The notes: generated by a model from the sequence alone, not told the origin. Positions 17,205 through 24,448 are shown, counted from the first letter of the stretch. The stretch: 31,297 nucleotides of DNA from an uncultured Akkermansia sp. (GCA_904501955.1 CAJGCY010000010.1:1-31297), one strand, 5' to 3'. Translations and numbers: made by a program.

Positions 17205-17723
17205 TTAAAAATCTGTCTCTTCCTCGGCTGCGTCTTCCTCTTCCTCCGCTTCATCAAACGGGTTAGGCTCGTCCTCAGCCTCCGGCTCTTCTTCCGGCGT
17301 TTCTTCCTCCTCCGGCTCGTCGGCTGCAGCCGGTTCTTCCGTGGTGGCGGTTTCTTCCGGCTCTTCTTGTACAGCCGGTTCGGGGGTGGTGGAGCTGCTT
17401 TCCTCCTCCGGTTCCTCTACCGGGGTGGTGGAGCTGCTTTCCTCCTCCGGTTCCTCTACCGGGGTGGTGCTGCTGCTTTCCTCCACCGGCTCAGTTGTTT
17501 GCTTGGGTGTGGATTTTGCTGCCGGTTTCGCCGGCGCTGTGCTTGCTGCTTCTTGGGTTGCACCGGCCGGGCTCGGCACCGTGTAGCAGAATACCAGCAC
17601 CATCAGCACCAGCATGGTCGGAAGTATGTAAAACAACATCCCGTCATGCTGCTGCGCCGCCCGCACTTTTGTGCCGGCTACTGTCAATCGCGACCGCGTC
17701 GGTGTCTTCAGTATTCTAGCCAT
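17205..17723 (-). CDS. Single-span membrane protein with acidic Glu/Pro/Ser/Thr repeat tail
   Basis: A 172-residue protein. A basic N-terminal segment (MARILKTPTRSRL) precedes one transmembrane helix (GMLFYILPTMLVLMVLVF). The rest is low complexity: Ala/Pro/Lys first, then tandem 13-residue units of the type EESSSTTPVEEPE, then a highly acidic end (EEETPEEEPEAEDEP). By the positive-inside rule the tail should face the periplasm. The ATG at 17723 is used because the promoter at 17742-17769 lies downstream of the earlier in-frame ATG at 17837. No family is recognised. It starts the unit with icd and ubiE, which does not reveal its role. Confidence 0.7.
   Translation of the reverse strand: MARILKTPTRSRLTVAGTKVRAAQQHDGMLFYILPTMLVLMVLVFCYTVPSPAGATQEAASTAPAKPAAKSTPKQTTEPVEESSSTTPVEEPEEESSSTTPVEEPEEESSSTTPEPAVQEEPEETATTEEPAAADEPEEEETPEEEPEAEDEPNPFDEAEEEEDAAEEETDF
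17383..17470. repeat. 39-base in-frame tandem repeat
   Basis: Two identical 39-base units (17383-17421 and 17422-17460) and the start of a third, diverged unit encode repeated 13-residue EESSSTTPVEEPE blocks. The unit is a multiple of three, so gain or loss of a unit would keep the frame. Confidence 0.85.
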
Positions 17724-17741
17724 AATTAACTCAGTGGCGGC

Positions 17742-17769
17742 ATTATAGCATATTTTGACACCTTTGCAA
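17742..17769 (-). promoter_or_regulatory. Promoter of acidic protein-icd-ubiE unit
   Basis: Minus strand TTGCAA (17764-17769), 16 bases, consensus TATAAT (17742-17747), with TG at the extended -10 position. RNA start near 17735, about 12 bases before the ATG at 17723. Confidence 0.7.
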
Positions 17770-17843
17770 CAAAAATCGATGCGAAATCCAATCACTCGCG
17801 CGGCTCGAATGGCCGTTTGTTGTAAGACTCCATTCAAAGGAGC

Positions 17844-17878
17844 GGCTCTGCCACAGCCTATAGCTGCGGCAGAGCCGG
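17844..17878. other. Perfect two-part hairpin
   Basis: CGGCTCTGCC, one base, CAGC, loop CTATA, GCTG, one base, GGCAGAGCCG. This gives a 14-pair stem with a single mismatch step. It lies between the icd-unit promoter and repeat copy D. No T run follows on either strand, so it is not a classical terminator. Confidence 0.5.
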
Positions 17879-17920
17879 CGGGAGAAATTGTATGGAAACT
17901 TCTAATAAGTCATCTGTGTC

Positions 17921-18073
17921 CGATAAATCGGAATTTGAAGGGGGAATTTGTAACATTCATTCACTCGGAGCGAGGGACTTTAGTCCCTCTTATGGATTAG
18001 CCCCGCGCGTATTTGTGGGACTAAAGTCCCACGCTCCGATAGATTTTGTTGCCCTTCAACTTCCGATTTATCG
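17921..18073. repeat. 153-base intergenic element with nested inverted repeats (copy D)
   Basis: Ends: CGATAAATCGGAATTTGAAG at the left and the inverse ending in CTTCCGATTTATCG-type sequence at the right. Inside, two 22-base arms (17966-17987 and 18017-18038) are inverted with one mismatch and enclose about 29 bases. Each arm also holds its own small hairpin GGACTTTAGTCC or GGACTAAAGTCC. The copy at 27611-27763 is of equal length and nearly identical. The sequence can be read as an open frame, but the frame is a by-product of the palindromes. Confidence 0.85.
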
Positions 18074-18145
18074 CTCTGTAGAGACTAATTAGAAGTTCCC
18101 TTTAATAGAGTCTTTCGATTATTATGCTGTCCCTTTCTGCGCAGA

Positions 18146-18176
18146 GCAGCCGCCATCCGGTGCGGATGGCGGCTGC
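18146..18176 (-). terminator. Strong GC-rich hairpin after secreted-protein gene
   Basis: A 14-base perfect stem, GCAGCCGCCATCCG / CGGATGGCGGCTGC, with a three-base loop. It is 26 bases past the stop codon of the gene at 18202-18945. No T run follows on the minus strand, so termination is plausible but not certain. Confidence 0.5.
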
Positions 18177-18201
18177 AAAGAAGGAATGAGGACGGGGTGT
18201 A

Positions 18202-18945
18202 TTACAGGCTGAAGGAGTAGGAGCTTACGCCGTCAGTGATGATGTAGTCACCGTCATCAGTGTACTTGATGCAGCGGGGAACGAAGCTGATGCCATCCAG
18301 AGCCTTGGAGATGCAGCGAGGGGCATTCACCATGTAGACGCCCTGGTCTGCGCAGAGGATGCAAGAGTCGTTCGTCATGGAAGCAGCGCGAATGATGCCG
18401 TACTTATCATTAGTCTGCTTGATGACCTTGCCGAAGGCATCACCCAGATTGTGGTAAATGGTCTTCTCCGTAACGATGATGTACTCTTGATTATCGTTGA
18501 AGCAGGCGGACAATACGTCCTCCGCATTAGCGTGCAGTTTCTTGAGTTGCTCTACCATGCCGGAGGGTGCACCGTAGGTGGAGTAACCGTTCGTGCCGAA
18601 AATGGCGACGTAGGCACCATTCTCCGTGATGTGGACGTCAGTGATGCGCTGGTTGAGTCTGTCGTTCTCCTCAATGGATTCCTTGAGGGATACGGGGATT
18701 CGGGAGATAGCCCAGTTATTCGCACCGCTGACCATGATGCCTGCACCGTAGTCCGTCAGCGCAGCCATGCGGCAGGAACGGCGCTCTTTGATGATGCCCT
18801 TGATGTAGGAGTGGGGAGAGGTGGTGCTCTCCGGTACATCGTTGAAGGTGCCGGTCCAGGGGCAAGCTGCGTCAGCAAGAGTGCCGAGGGAGAGGGCTGC
18901 GAGGAGGCTCAGGGAGAGCGCTTTGAATGCGTTTTTGATGTTCAT
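18202..18945 (-). CDS. Secreted repeat protein, paralogue 1 of a tandem pair
   Basis: A 247-residue protein with a signal peptide ending near ADA. The mature start ACPWTGTFNDVPES is shared with the neighbouring gene. After that come about five units of roughly 42 residues. Each has a strand-like core of the form xxAxxTDxGxYxxxxG, an aromatic/Tyr-Gly turn and an amphipathic helix: TDVHITENGAYVAIFG, LSACFNDNQEYIIVT, RAASMTNDSCILCAD, CIKYTDDGDYIITDG. The last unit is cut short at SYSFSL. The pattern suggests a small repeat fold, perhaps propeller-like, acting in the periplasm or outside. No known family is recognised. Paired cysteines (C28, C58 region) may form a disulfide. Confidence 0.8.
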   Translation of the reverse strand: MNIKNAFKALSLSLLAALSLGTLADAACPWTGTFNDVPESTTSPHSYIKGIIKERRSCRMAALTDYGAGIMVSGANNWAISRIPVSLKESIEENDRLNQRITDVHITENGAYVAIFGTNGYSTYGAPSGMVEQLKKLHANAEDVLSACFNDNQEYIIVTEKTIYHNLGDAFGKVIKQTNDKYGIIRAASMTNDSCILCADQGVYMVNAPRCISKALDGISFVPRCIKYTDDGDYIITDGVSSYSFSL

Positions 18946-19043
18946 GTTGTTTGTGTGATTTTGTTTGGTTAAAGAAGATGTTTGTTGCTTACATTCGGTA
19001 GACGGCAGAGCTTGCGATTTTGTTCACAATTTTTTTTGCGCGT

Positions 19044-19793
19044 TTACAAACTGTAGGAGAAGAGGCGCTCACCATCGGTAATGAGGTAGTCGCCGTCATC
19101 CGTGTATTTGATGCAACGCGGGGCGAACTCCAGCTCATCGAGAGCGGAGCGCAGGCTTTTGGGAGCATTGTAGAGGTAGACCCCGCGCTCACAGCAAAGA
19201 ACGAATGAGGTGTCCGTCATGCTGGCGTGTAAGACGTTGCCGTATAGCTCTTTGGCGCGCTTGAGTTTTTCGCTGCCCCCCTTGCTGAGTTTAAAGTAAA
19301 CGGTTTCATCCGTCACGACGAGGAAGTGGCCGGCATCATTGAACGCCGCAGCGAGGATGGCGCCTCCCTTCGTGCGCACGGTCTTGATGTGCTTCACCAT
19401 TTCTTCCGGAGCGCCGAGGGTGTTGTAGGCGTTGCGTCCGAGGATGACGATGTATTTTCCGCTTTCCGTGATGTGAATGTCCGCGATTTTTTGCCCGCGC
19501 TGTTGGTTGGCCTCCAGCACTTTTTTGAGTTGCGGGGGGAGGGCGGCAAAGCCTCCGTCACCATTGGCTGCAATGACTACGGCAGCGCCGCCGTTGGTGA
19601 TGGCACCTGTGCTGCAGCCTTTTTGCTTGTGCAACGCCTCAACAATATGCTCATACGAGGGCGGGACTTGGCCGGATTCCGGGATTTTGTTGAAAGAGCC
19701 CGTCCAAGGGCAAGCTGCGGCGGCTGTCCATGCCGCTTGGGCTGAGAAAGCCAAGCACAACAGTGCTGATTTGAATGTGCGGAGAGCGTTCAT
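19044..19793 (-). CDS. Secreted repeat protein, paralogue 2 of a tandem pair
   Basis: A 249-residue protein with a signal peptide ending near AAA, then ACPWTGSFNKIPES. It is colinear with the gene at 18202-18945 over its full length, ending APRCIKYTDDGDYLITDG. Repeat units run at about 60-101, 102-143, 144-185, 186-223 and a partial one at 224-249, so the period is close to 42 residues. Divergence between the two copies is large, so the duplication is old. Function unknown. It has its own candidate promoter at 19838-19865 and a leader hairpin GGCGCA/TGCGCC. The 98-base gap to the downstream paralogue shows no clear signals. Confidence 0.8.
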   Translation of the reverse strand: MNALRTFKSALLCLAFSAQAAWTAAAACPWTGSFNKIPESGQVPPSYEHIVEALHKQKGCSTGAITNGGAAVVIAANGDGGFAALPPQLKKVLEANQQRGQKIADIHITESGKYIVILGRNAYNTLGAPEEMVKHIKTVRTKGGAILAAAFNDAGHFLVVTDETVYFKLSKGGSEKLKRAKELYGNVLHASMTDTSFVLCCERGVYLYNAPKSLRSALDELEFAPRCIKYTDDGDYLITDGERLFSYSL

Positions 19794-19837
19794 GACTGGG
19801 AGAGAGAACGGCGCATGTGCTGATGCGCCACTCAGTT

Positions 19838-19865
19838 ATGGTATATTATTTTTGCGAGAAGTCAA
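19838..19865 (-). promoter_or_regulatory. Promoter of secreted paralogue 2
   Basis: Minus strand TTGACT (19860-19865), 16 bases, TACCAT (19838-19843). The leader would be about 35-40 bases and includes a six-pair hairpin at 19810-19829. Confidence 0.4.
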
Positions 19866-19887
19866 GCTCGCATTTATTCTATCTGCG

Positions 19888-21033
19888 TTAAATGAGAACA
19901 AAACGCCCACCCGGCAGGGTGCTGATGCAGCGCATGACTTGTAGGCGCATGAGTTGGGGGGTGAGCTCGTGCGCGGGCATGCCCAGCGCGGGGCAAAGGG
20001 CGTCAAGCGTATCGTGCCCGGCTTGGATGGCAGTCAGTATAGCCTCCGTTCCCTCCGGGGCTTGCTGCACACAGTGGGAGCGTGGTGCCGGGGGCTCATT
20101 GTCCGCCGGTTCCTCTTCGCTGAACAGCTCCAGCTGTCGCGGTTTGTTGTTCCAGCCCATGTCATCCAGCAGCTCCGTGGGAGAAGTGCAGAGCACGGCG
20201 CCATCACGTATCAGCGCATGGCAGCCGATGGATGTGGGGCGATCCACCATGCCGGGGATGGCAAAGATGGTGTTGCCATAGTCATCGCCGGAGATTTTTG
20301 CCGTGTGAAGGGAGCCACTGCGGGCGGGGGCTTCCACCACGAGGGTGGCTTTGCTCCAAGCTGCCACAATGCGGTTGCGCTGCGGAAAACTGCTGCGGCT
20401 GGGGCGCATGTTCATCGGGAACTCACTGATGACGGCGCCGTGGCCGTCAATAATGTGGCGGATGAGCTCCGCATTATCCTCCGGGAAGATTTGTGATAAA
20501 CCGTTGCCCAGCACCGCGATGGTGCGCCCACCGGCATCCAGCGCACCCCAGTGGGCTGCGGTATCAATGCCTTTCGCCAAGCCGGAGATGATGGTGCAGC
20601 CGGCATCCGCCAGCTCGCGCCCGAAACGCCGCGCCACGTTCATGCCATAGGGTGAGGCTGCGCGTGAGCCTACGATGGAGACGGCGTGGTGGGCGTCTTC
20701 ATCCCGCCATTCTCCCAGCACGTAGAGAACGATGGGCGGGTCGCTCATACGGCGCAGCGCTTGCGGGTATTCGTCATCCATCAGGGTAATGACTCGCACG
20801 CCGTGGTTGCGGGCACACTCCAACTCCGCCAAGGCGTTGGTGCAGTCCCTCCAGTTGGCAATGGCGCGCGCCATTTTTGCGCCGATGCGGTTCACTTGCT
20901 CCAGCATATTTGCCGGGGCGGAAAGCACAAGCTCTGCGGAGCCGAAATACTCCAGCAGAGCTTGTATGCGTATGGAGCCCAGCCCGGGTATCAGGTTGAG
21001 TGTGATGAGTGCTTCTCTCGGGCCGAACTCCAT
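19888..21033 (-). CDS. dprA: DNA-processing protein DprA/Smf
   Basis: A 381-residue protein. The N-terminal part contains a helix-hairpin-helix-like stretch (LNLIPGLGSIRIQALL). The Rossmann-like core holds VSIVGSRAASPYG, SGLAKGIDTAAHWGAL, AVLGNGLSQIFP and FPQRNRIVAAWSKATLVVEA, all diagnostic of DprA. A C-terminal winged helix ends at GGRFVLI after a poorly conserved linker. DprA loads RecA on incoming single-stranded DNA during transformation. No other competence gene is in the window. It lies five bases after nadC, so the two are probably cotranscribed. Confidence 0.95.
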   Translation of the reverse strand: MEFGPREALITLNLIPGLGSIRIQALLEYFGSAELVLSAPANMLEQVNRIGAKMARAIANWRDCTNALAELECARNHGVRVITLMDDEYPQALRRMSDPPIVLYVLGEWRDEDAHHAVSIVGSRAASPYGMNVARRFGRELADAGCTIISGLAKGIDTAAHWGALDAGGRTIAVLGNGLSQIFPEDNAELIRHIIDGHGAVISEFPMNMRPSRSSFPQRNRIVAAWSKATLVVEAPARSGSLHTAKISGDDYGNTIFAIPGMVDRPTSIGCHALIRDGAVLCTSPTELLDDMGWNNKPRQLELFSEEEPADNEPPAPRSHCVQQAPEGTEAILTAIQAGHDTLDALCPALGMPAHELTPQLMRLQVMRCISTLPGGRFVLI

Positions 21034-21038
21034 GCGGG

Positions 21039-21905
21039 TTAGCGTTCTACGGTGAAGTCAAGCCCCAAATCCATGGAGGGGACGGAGTGCGTCAGGCAGC
21101 CGAAGCTCATGTAGTCCACACCGGTCTCCGCTGCGGCGGGGGCCGTGGCCAGCGTCAGGCCACCGCTTGCCTCGAAGTAGGGCTTGGGGGCGTCGCCGCG
21201 CATCTCTACAGCCTTGCGCATGTCCTCGCAGCTCATGTTGTCCAGCAGGATGTAGTCCACGCCGGTCAGCTTAAGGAAAGCCTCCACCTGGGTGAGGTTG
21301 TCGGCCTCCAGCTCTACCTCAACACCGGGTTTGTCGCTCTTGAGCTTGTTGATGCAGTCCTGCAGGTGCCGGGTGTTGCCGTCTGTCATGAGGTGGTTAT
21401 CTTTCACCATGGCGCGGTCATACAGACCGAGGCGGTGGTTGTTGCCACCACCGTGCACGACGGCAGCTTTCTCCAGCAAGCGGTAACCGGGGGTGGTTTT
21501 GCGGGTATCCAGCAGCTTGCAGCTTGTGTGGGAGATGGCTTTCACGTACTTGTTGGTCATGGTAGCCACGCCGGACAAACGCTGGATGAAGTTGAGCGCC
21601 GTACGCTCTGCCCCCAGAATGGAGCGAGCAGAGCCCTCAATCATCATCACAATGGCCTCCGGGGATACCTCCTCGCCGTCATGCAGGTATACCTCCACAC
21701 GCAGCGTGGGATCCACCGCCTTGAACACGGCCTCTGCCACCTTCACGCCGGAGAGCACACCACGGGTGCGCGGGCGCAGCAGGGCGCGTGCCTGCAGCTC
21801 TGCCGGTACAAAGTAGTTGGAGGTCACGTCGCCGTCACCGAAATCTTCTTCAAGCGCCAGTTTGATGAGCGCTTCCATGTTGTCTGAAACTATCTGATTG
21901 CTCAT
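21039..21905 (-). CDS. nadC: Nicotinate-nucleotide pyrophosphorylase (carboxylating)
   Basis: A 288-residue quinolinate phosphoribosyltransferase. It makes nicotinate mononucleotide from quinolinate and PRPP in de novo NAD synthesis. Signatures: EEDFGDGDVTS near the N-terminus, ALNFIQRLSGVAT, LLDTRKTTPGYRLLEKAAV, HGGGNNHRLGLYDRAMVKDNHL, VELEADNL, DYILLDNM, EASGGLTL and the final GVDYMSFGCLTHS. Length is normal. The -10 box of its promoter lies only seven bases from the ATG, so the mRNA is probably leaderless. nadA and nadB are not in the window. Confidence 0.96.
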   Translation of the reverse strand: MSNQIVSDNMEALIKLALEEDFGDGDVTSNYFVPAELQARALLRPRTRGVLSGVKVAEAVFKAVDPTLRVEVYLHDGEEVSPEAIVMMIEGSARSILGAERTALNFIQRLSGVATMTNKYVKAISHTSCKLLDTRKTTPGYRLLEKAAVVHGGGNNHRLGLYDRAMVKDNHLMTDGNTRHLQDCINKLKSDKPGVEVELEADNLTQVEAFLKLTGVDYILLDNMSCEDMRKAVEMRGDAPKPYFEASGGLTLATAPAAAETGVDYMSFGCLTHSVPSMDLGLDFTVER

Positions 21906-21912
21906 GTCGATA

Positions 21913-21941
21913 ACTATAAGGAAGGAGTCGCCTCTTGTAAA
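21913..21941 (-). promoter_or_regulatory. Promoter of nadC-dprA, predicted leaderless
   Basis: Minus strand TTTACA (21936-21941), 17 bases, TATAGT (21913-21918), then seven bases, then the nadC ATG. A start six to seven bases after the -10 box would put the first nucleotide at the A of ATG. Confidence 0.65.
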
Positions 21942-21986
21942 GGCAAAAAGAGTGCTGAGGGTGAGAATATCGCGTGCTCCGGTGCC

Positions 21987-22886
21987 TCAGAATCGGAAAT
22001 CCACCCCGGCGGAGATGAAGAGGCCGGGTTCGTAGTGGTGGGTTTCGTAAGCGTGCTTGCCCTCGCCTCGTTCCGTGAACTCAGCGGAGGTGGCTACGGT
22101 GGAGCCCAGGGAGAAGGTGATGATGCGCTTGGTCTGCCCCGGCTCGGCAAAGTTGTATTCGCCCGTGACACCCAGCACCAAGGAGCGCACGCGCAACTGG
22201 CGGTCGCCCGCCTCCGTTTCCACGGACCAAGTGCCACCCTCACCGGCGATGAAGGGGCCAACGCTGAATCGGTCATTCACCTTGTAGAGGGCTTCCGCGC
22301 GGTAGCCTTTCATGCGGATGAGCCACTCCGGCGTGGCCTGCCACTCAAAACCGATGATGGGCACCAGCACATGCTCCGCAAAGCGGGGGGAGGCTGCCAC
22401 GCCCACGGTGTAGGAGAGCGTATCACTGCGCTTGATGGTGTACATGCCATACAGTAAGCAGTCTAAGCCGTGCTCTACAGCCCCGCTGTCAGAGGCCAGG
22501 GTGGGGGCTGCTCCGAGAGTCAGCTTGTTGCCGTTGCCCATGGGGCTGATGACGCTTACCGGCACTGCTACGAAGTAAACCTCACCGTGTTTGAGCTCCA
22601 AATTACCGCCGGTGTTGATGAAAGTTGCTTCGGCATCCAATTGGATGTTGAGCATCATGCCGTTCCATCCGCTTTTGCGAGGGTCGGAGAGGGGGATGGT
22701 CAGCTTGGCGCTCTGCAAACTCAGGTCGGAGCCACCGTGGCGCTCACCCATGCGGCTGATGGCTGAGATGGAAGTGTAGGAGGGCAGTAATCCACTGTCC
22801 GGAAGATTGTGGTGGAAGGCTTCCTCCGCTGCCGTGGCTGCCATGCCGAGCGTTAAAAGACTCAAAATGCTCGCTTTTTTCATCAT
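21987..22886 (-). CDS. Predicted outer-membrane beta-barrel protein
   Basis: A 299-residue protein beginning MMKKASILSLLTLGMAATAA, a signal peptide. The rest alternates aromatic and polar residues and ends in VDFRF, a terminal Phe typical of outer-membrane barrels. Strand-like phrases include YTVGVAASPRF, LIRMKGYRAEALYKVND and GVTGEYNF. The layout recalls the DUF6268-type barrels, but that is a weak recollection. I use the ATG at 22886, not the longer in-frame start at 22964, because the promoter at 22896-22924 lies between them. It is monocistronic, followed by nadC with its own promoter. Confidence 0.72.
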   Translation of the reverse strand: MMKKASILSLLTLGMAATAAEEAFHHNLPDSGLLPSYTSISAISRMGERHGGSDLSLQSAKLTIPLSDPRKSGWNGMMLNIQLDAEATFINTGGNLELKHGEVYFVAVPVSVISPMGNGNKLTLGAAPTLASDSGAVEHGLDCLLYGMYTIKRSDTLSYTVGVAASPRFAEHVLVPIIGFEWQATPEWLIRMKGYRAEALYKVNDRFSVGPFIAGEGGTWSVETEAGDRQLRVRSLVLGVTGEYNFAEPGQTKRIITFSLGSTVATSAEFTERGEGKHAYETHHYEPGLFISAGVDFRF

Positions 22887-22895
22887 AACGGACAC

Positions 22896-22924
22896 AGTGT
22901 AGCACCATTGCGCCCGTTTTGCAA
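22896..22924 (-). promoter_or_regulatory. Promoter of outer-membrane protein gene, nearly leaderless
   Basis: Minus strand TTGCAA (22919-22924), 17 bases, TACACT (22896-22901). Nine bases then separate it from the ATG at 22886, so the leader would be about three bases. Confidence 0.6.
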
Positions 22925-22962
22925 GACTTTCCGATATGTTAGTGAGGGCCGCGGTTTGCGTC

Positions 22963-22993
22963 AAAAACGGGCCGGGGATTTCTCCCCGACCCG
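22963..22993 (-). terminator. Intrinsic terminator of porin gene
   Basis: On the minus strand the stem CGGG-T-CGGGGA / TCCCCG-G-CCCG has a four-base loop and one mismatch, followed by five T. It lies about 40 bases after the porin stop codon. Confidence 0.8.
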
Positions 22994-23031
22994 CTGGGTT
23001 ACATACACGTTACAGCACAAAATGGTTGGTA

Positions 23032-24225
23032 TCAGAACGAGAAGACTGCCTGCACGCCTGCGACCACGGCATCAGACTCGCTGCTGTAGGCCGGGTTGTT
23101 GATGTATTGCACGTGCGGCACGATTTTCATGTAATCATTGACTTGCAGGCTGTACATGGCCTCAATCACGTATTCTCGGTTGTTGTTGGTGGGCTCATCC
23201 GCATGGTTGGTACCTTTGAATACCCCGAAGGCGATGCCCACGAAGTCATCTTCTCTCCCCGGGATTGCCTGCACCGTGGCACCGCAGGAGAAGTCGAAGG
23301 CCGCGCCGAGGTCTTGCTTGGCGCCGAAGCCGCTGCGGGCAAAAACGGTTACCTCATCGCACACGGCATATTCCACGCTGGCTGCCAAGCCGGCATTGTG
23401 GCGGTTTTTGCCGCCTTCCTCCACTTGGCGGAAGAAGGGATTGAGACGCACGGTGGCATCTCCATCCGCGAAGCTGTGGCCGAATTCACCCACTACCATG
23501 TAGGAGGAGCCGCTGTTGAAGGGATTGTAGCCGTAGGTGGTGGTCTCACGGCTGAAGCCTACCATGGCATAGCTGTGGTCTGTGAGCTCATGCTGCAACA
23601 CAACGCCCAGGTTGGCATCCGGCAGAGCAAGCACGGAGGAGTTGACAAAGCCTAAGTTGGCAAAGTTATGGAAGGAATCGTTTGCCGGCCCCACGCAGTC
23701 GAAGTAGTTGGTCATGTTCACCATACCGGCGATGATGCAACTGCGCTTGCCGTTGAAGTAGTGCATGAGTGACAGCTCGGGTATGACGGCATCATGCGGG
23801 CCGTAGTGGTCAGCGTGTGTGAACGCCCAATCGCCGATGCCGTCTACAAACTGTTTGTCTGCCGCGGCAGAGCGATTATCCAGCCCCCAAGAGCCGCTCA
23901 GCTCGAAGCGCAGCCAAGTGCCTCCAATCGTTTCGCTCTCAAAAAGACGCTGCGTGAGCACGGCGTGGAGCAGGGCGTAGTTGCTGTGTTTTGCCGTATA
24001 GGGATCGGCTCCGTTGGTGTGCCATGAGCCATAGGCCATGTCCACCGCCCATTGGGAGCCGTAGCGCTCATTAGCTTTTATTTTGTATGCCGGGTCTCCT
24101 TCTTCCGGGGTGTACATGTTGATGCCCTCAAGAATATCCCCGGGGGCTGTTTCTTCTGAAGCAAGACCGGTGGTAACGATCAGACCGGCCGCTGCGATTG
24201 CGATTATGTTAGTGTGTTTCATCAT
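23032..24225 (-). CDS. OprB-family carbohydrate-selective porin
   Basis: A 397-residue protein with a signal peptide (MMKHTNIIAIAAAGLIVTTG). The mature part has the OprB layout: WLRFELSGSWGLDNRS, a lid region ELSLMHYFNGKRSCIIAGMVNMTNYFD, NFANLGFVNSS, then late strands VIEAMYSLQVNDYMKIVPHVQYI, and terminal AVFSF. The family forms trimeric outer-membrane channels often selective for sugars. Its promoter shares the TAAAGTTAGT string with the feo promoter, so iron control is possible. It follows the FeoB-associated Cys-rich gene and has its own terminator at 22963-22993. Confidence 0.82.
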   Translation of the reverse strand: MMKHTNIIAIAAAGLIVTTGLASEETAPGDILEGINMYTPEEGDPAYKIKANERYGSQWAVDMAYGSWHTNGADPYTAKHSNYALLHAVLTQRLFESETIGGTWLRFELSGSWGLDNRSAAADKQFVDGIGDWAFTHADHYGPHDAVIPELSLMHYFNGKRSCIIAGMVNMTNYFDCVGPANDSFHNFANLGFVNSSVLALPDANLGVVLQHELTDHSYAMVGFSRETTTYGYNPFNSGSSYMVVGEFGHSFADGDATVRLNPFFRQVEEGGKNRHNAGLAASVEYAVCDEVTVFARSGFGAKQDLGAAFDFSCGATVQAIPGREDDFVGIAFGVFKGTNHADEPTNNNREYVIEAMYSLQVNDYMKIVPHVQYINNPAYSSESDAVVAGVQAVFSF

Positions 24226-24240
24226 AAAATTGTTGTTTGC

Positions 24241-24270
24241 AAAGACTAACTTTACAGGGTGGCTTGTCAG
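24241..24270 (-). promoter_or_regulatory. Candidate porin promoter with feo-like motif
   Basis: Minus strand CTGACA (24265-24270), 16 bases, TAGTCT (24243-24248). TAAAGTTAGTCTTT covers the -10 region, and its first ten bases equal those in the feo promoter. The -35 box overlaps the stop codon of the Cys-rich protein gene. The match to consensus is modest. Confidence 0.4.
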
Positions 24271-24434
24271 CTGTGGGGATTGTCTTTGTCGCTATCGGGT
24301 TGCCCGCAGCCACCGCAGCAGCCACAGTTTCCCCCGCAGCAGGAGCCGCCTTTGCTGCGTTTTTTGCGCAGGCATGCACGGAGCGCCAGCAGGCCACAGA
24401 TAATGAGAATACCGATGATGATAGCGTCTGCCAT
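24267..24434 (-). CDS. FeoB-associated Cys-rich small membrane protein
   Basis: A 55-residue protein, easily missed because it is short. The order is one transmembrane helix (AIIIGILIICGLLAL), a basic stretch (RACLRKKRSKG), then a Cys/Gly cluster CCGGNCGCCGGCG and an acidic polar tail ending PHS. This is the architecture of the FeoB-associated Cys-rich protein family (PF12669 type), found after feoB in many bacteria. The cysteines may bind iron or another metal; this is known only loosely for the family. It starts 14 bases after the feoB stop and is cotranscribed. There is no Shine-Dalgarno. Confidence 0.8.
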   Translation of the reverse strand: MADAIIIGILIICGLLALRACLRKKRSKGGSCCGGNCGCCGGCGQPDSDKDNPHS

Positions 24435-24448
24435 AGTTGTATGCGGGC

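Noticed and set aside
17383..17470. Possible CRISPR-like repeat
   Set aside because: The units are directly adjacent without spacers and in frame within a coding region; no cas genes are present in the window.
17205..17837. Upstream extension of the acidic protein to 17837
   Set aside because: A strong promoter (TTGCAA-16-TATAAT at 17742-17769) lies inside the extension, so the earlier ATG would not be transcribed from it.
17892..18092. Open frame across repeat copy D (and the similar one at 27595-27825)
   Set aside because: The frame is created by palindromes of the repeat element; both copies give a similar peptide only because the DNA is nearly identical. There is no ribosome-binding site or family match.
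24209..24397. Alternative minus-strand frame rich in Ala (62 codons) over the Cys-rich gene
   Set aside because: It overlaps the FeoB-associated Cys-rich frame, has no family features, and would end inside the porin start region.
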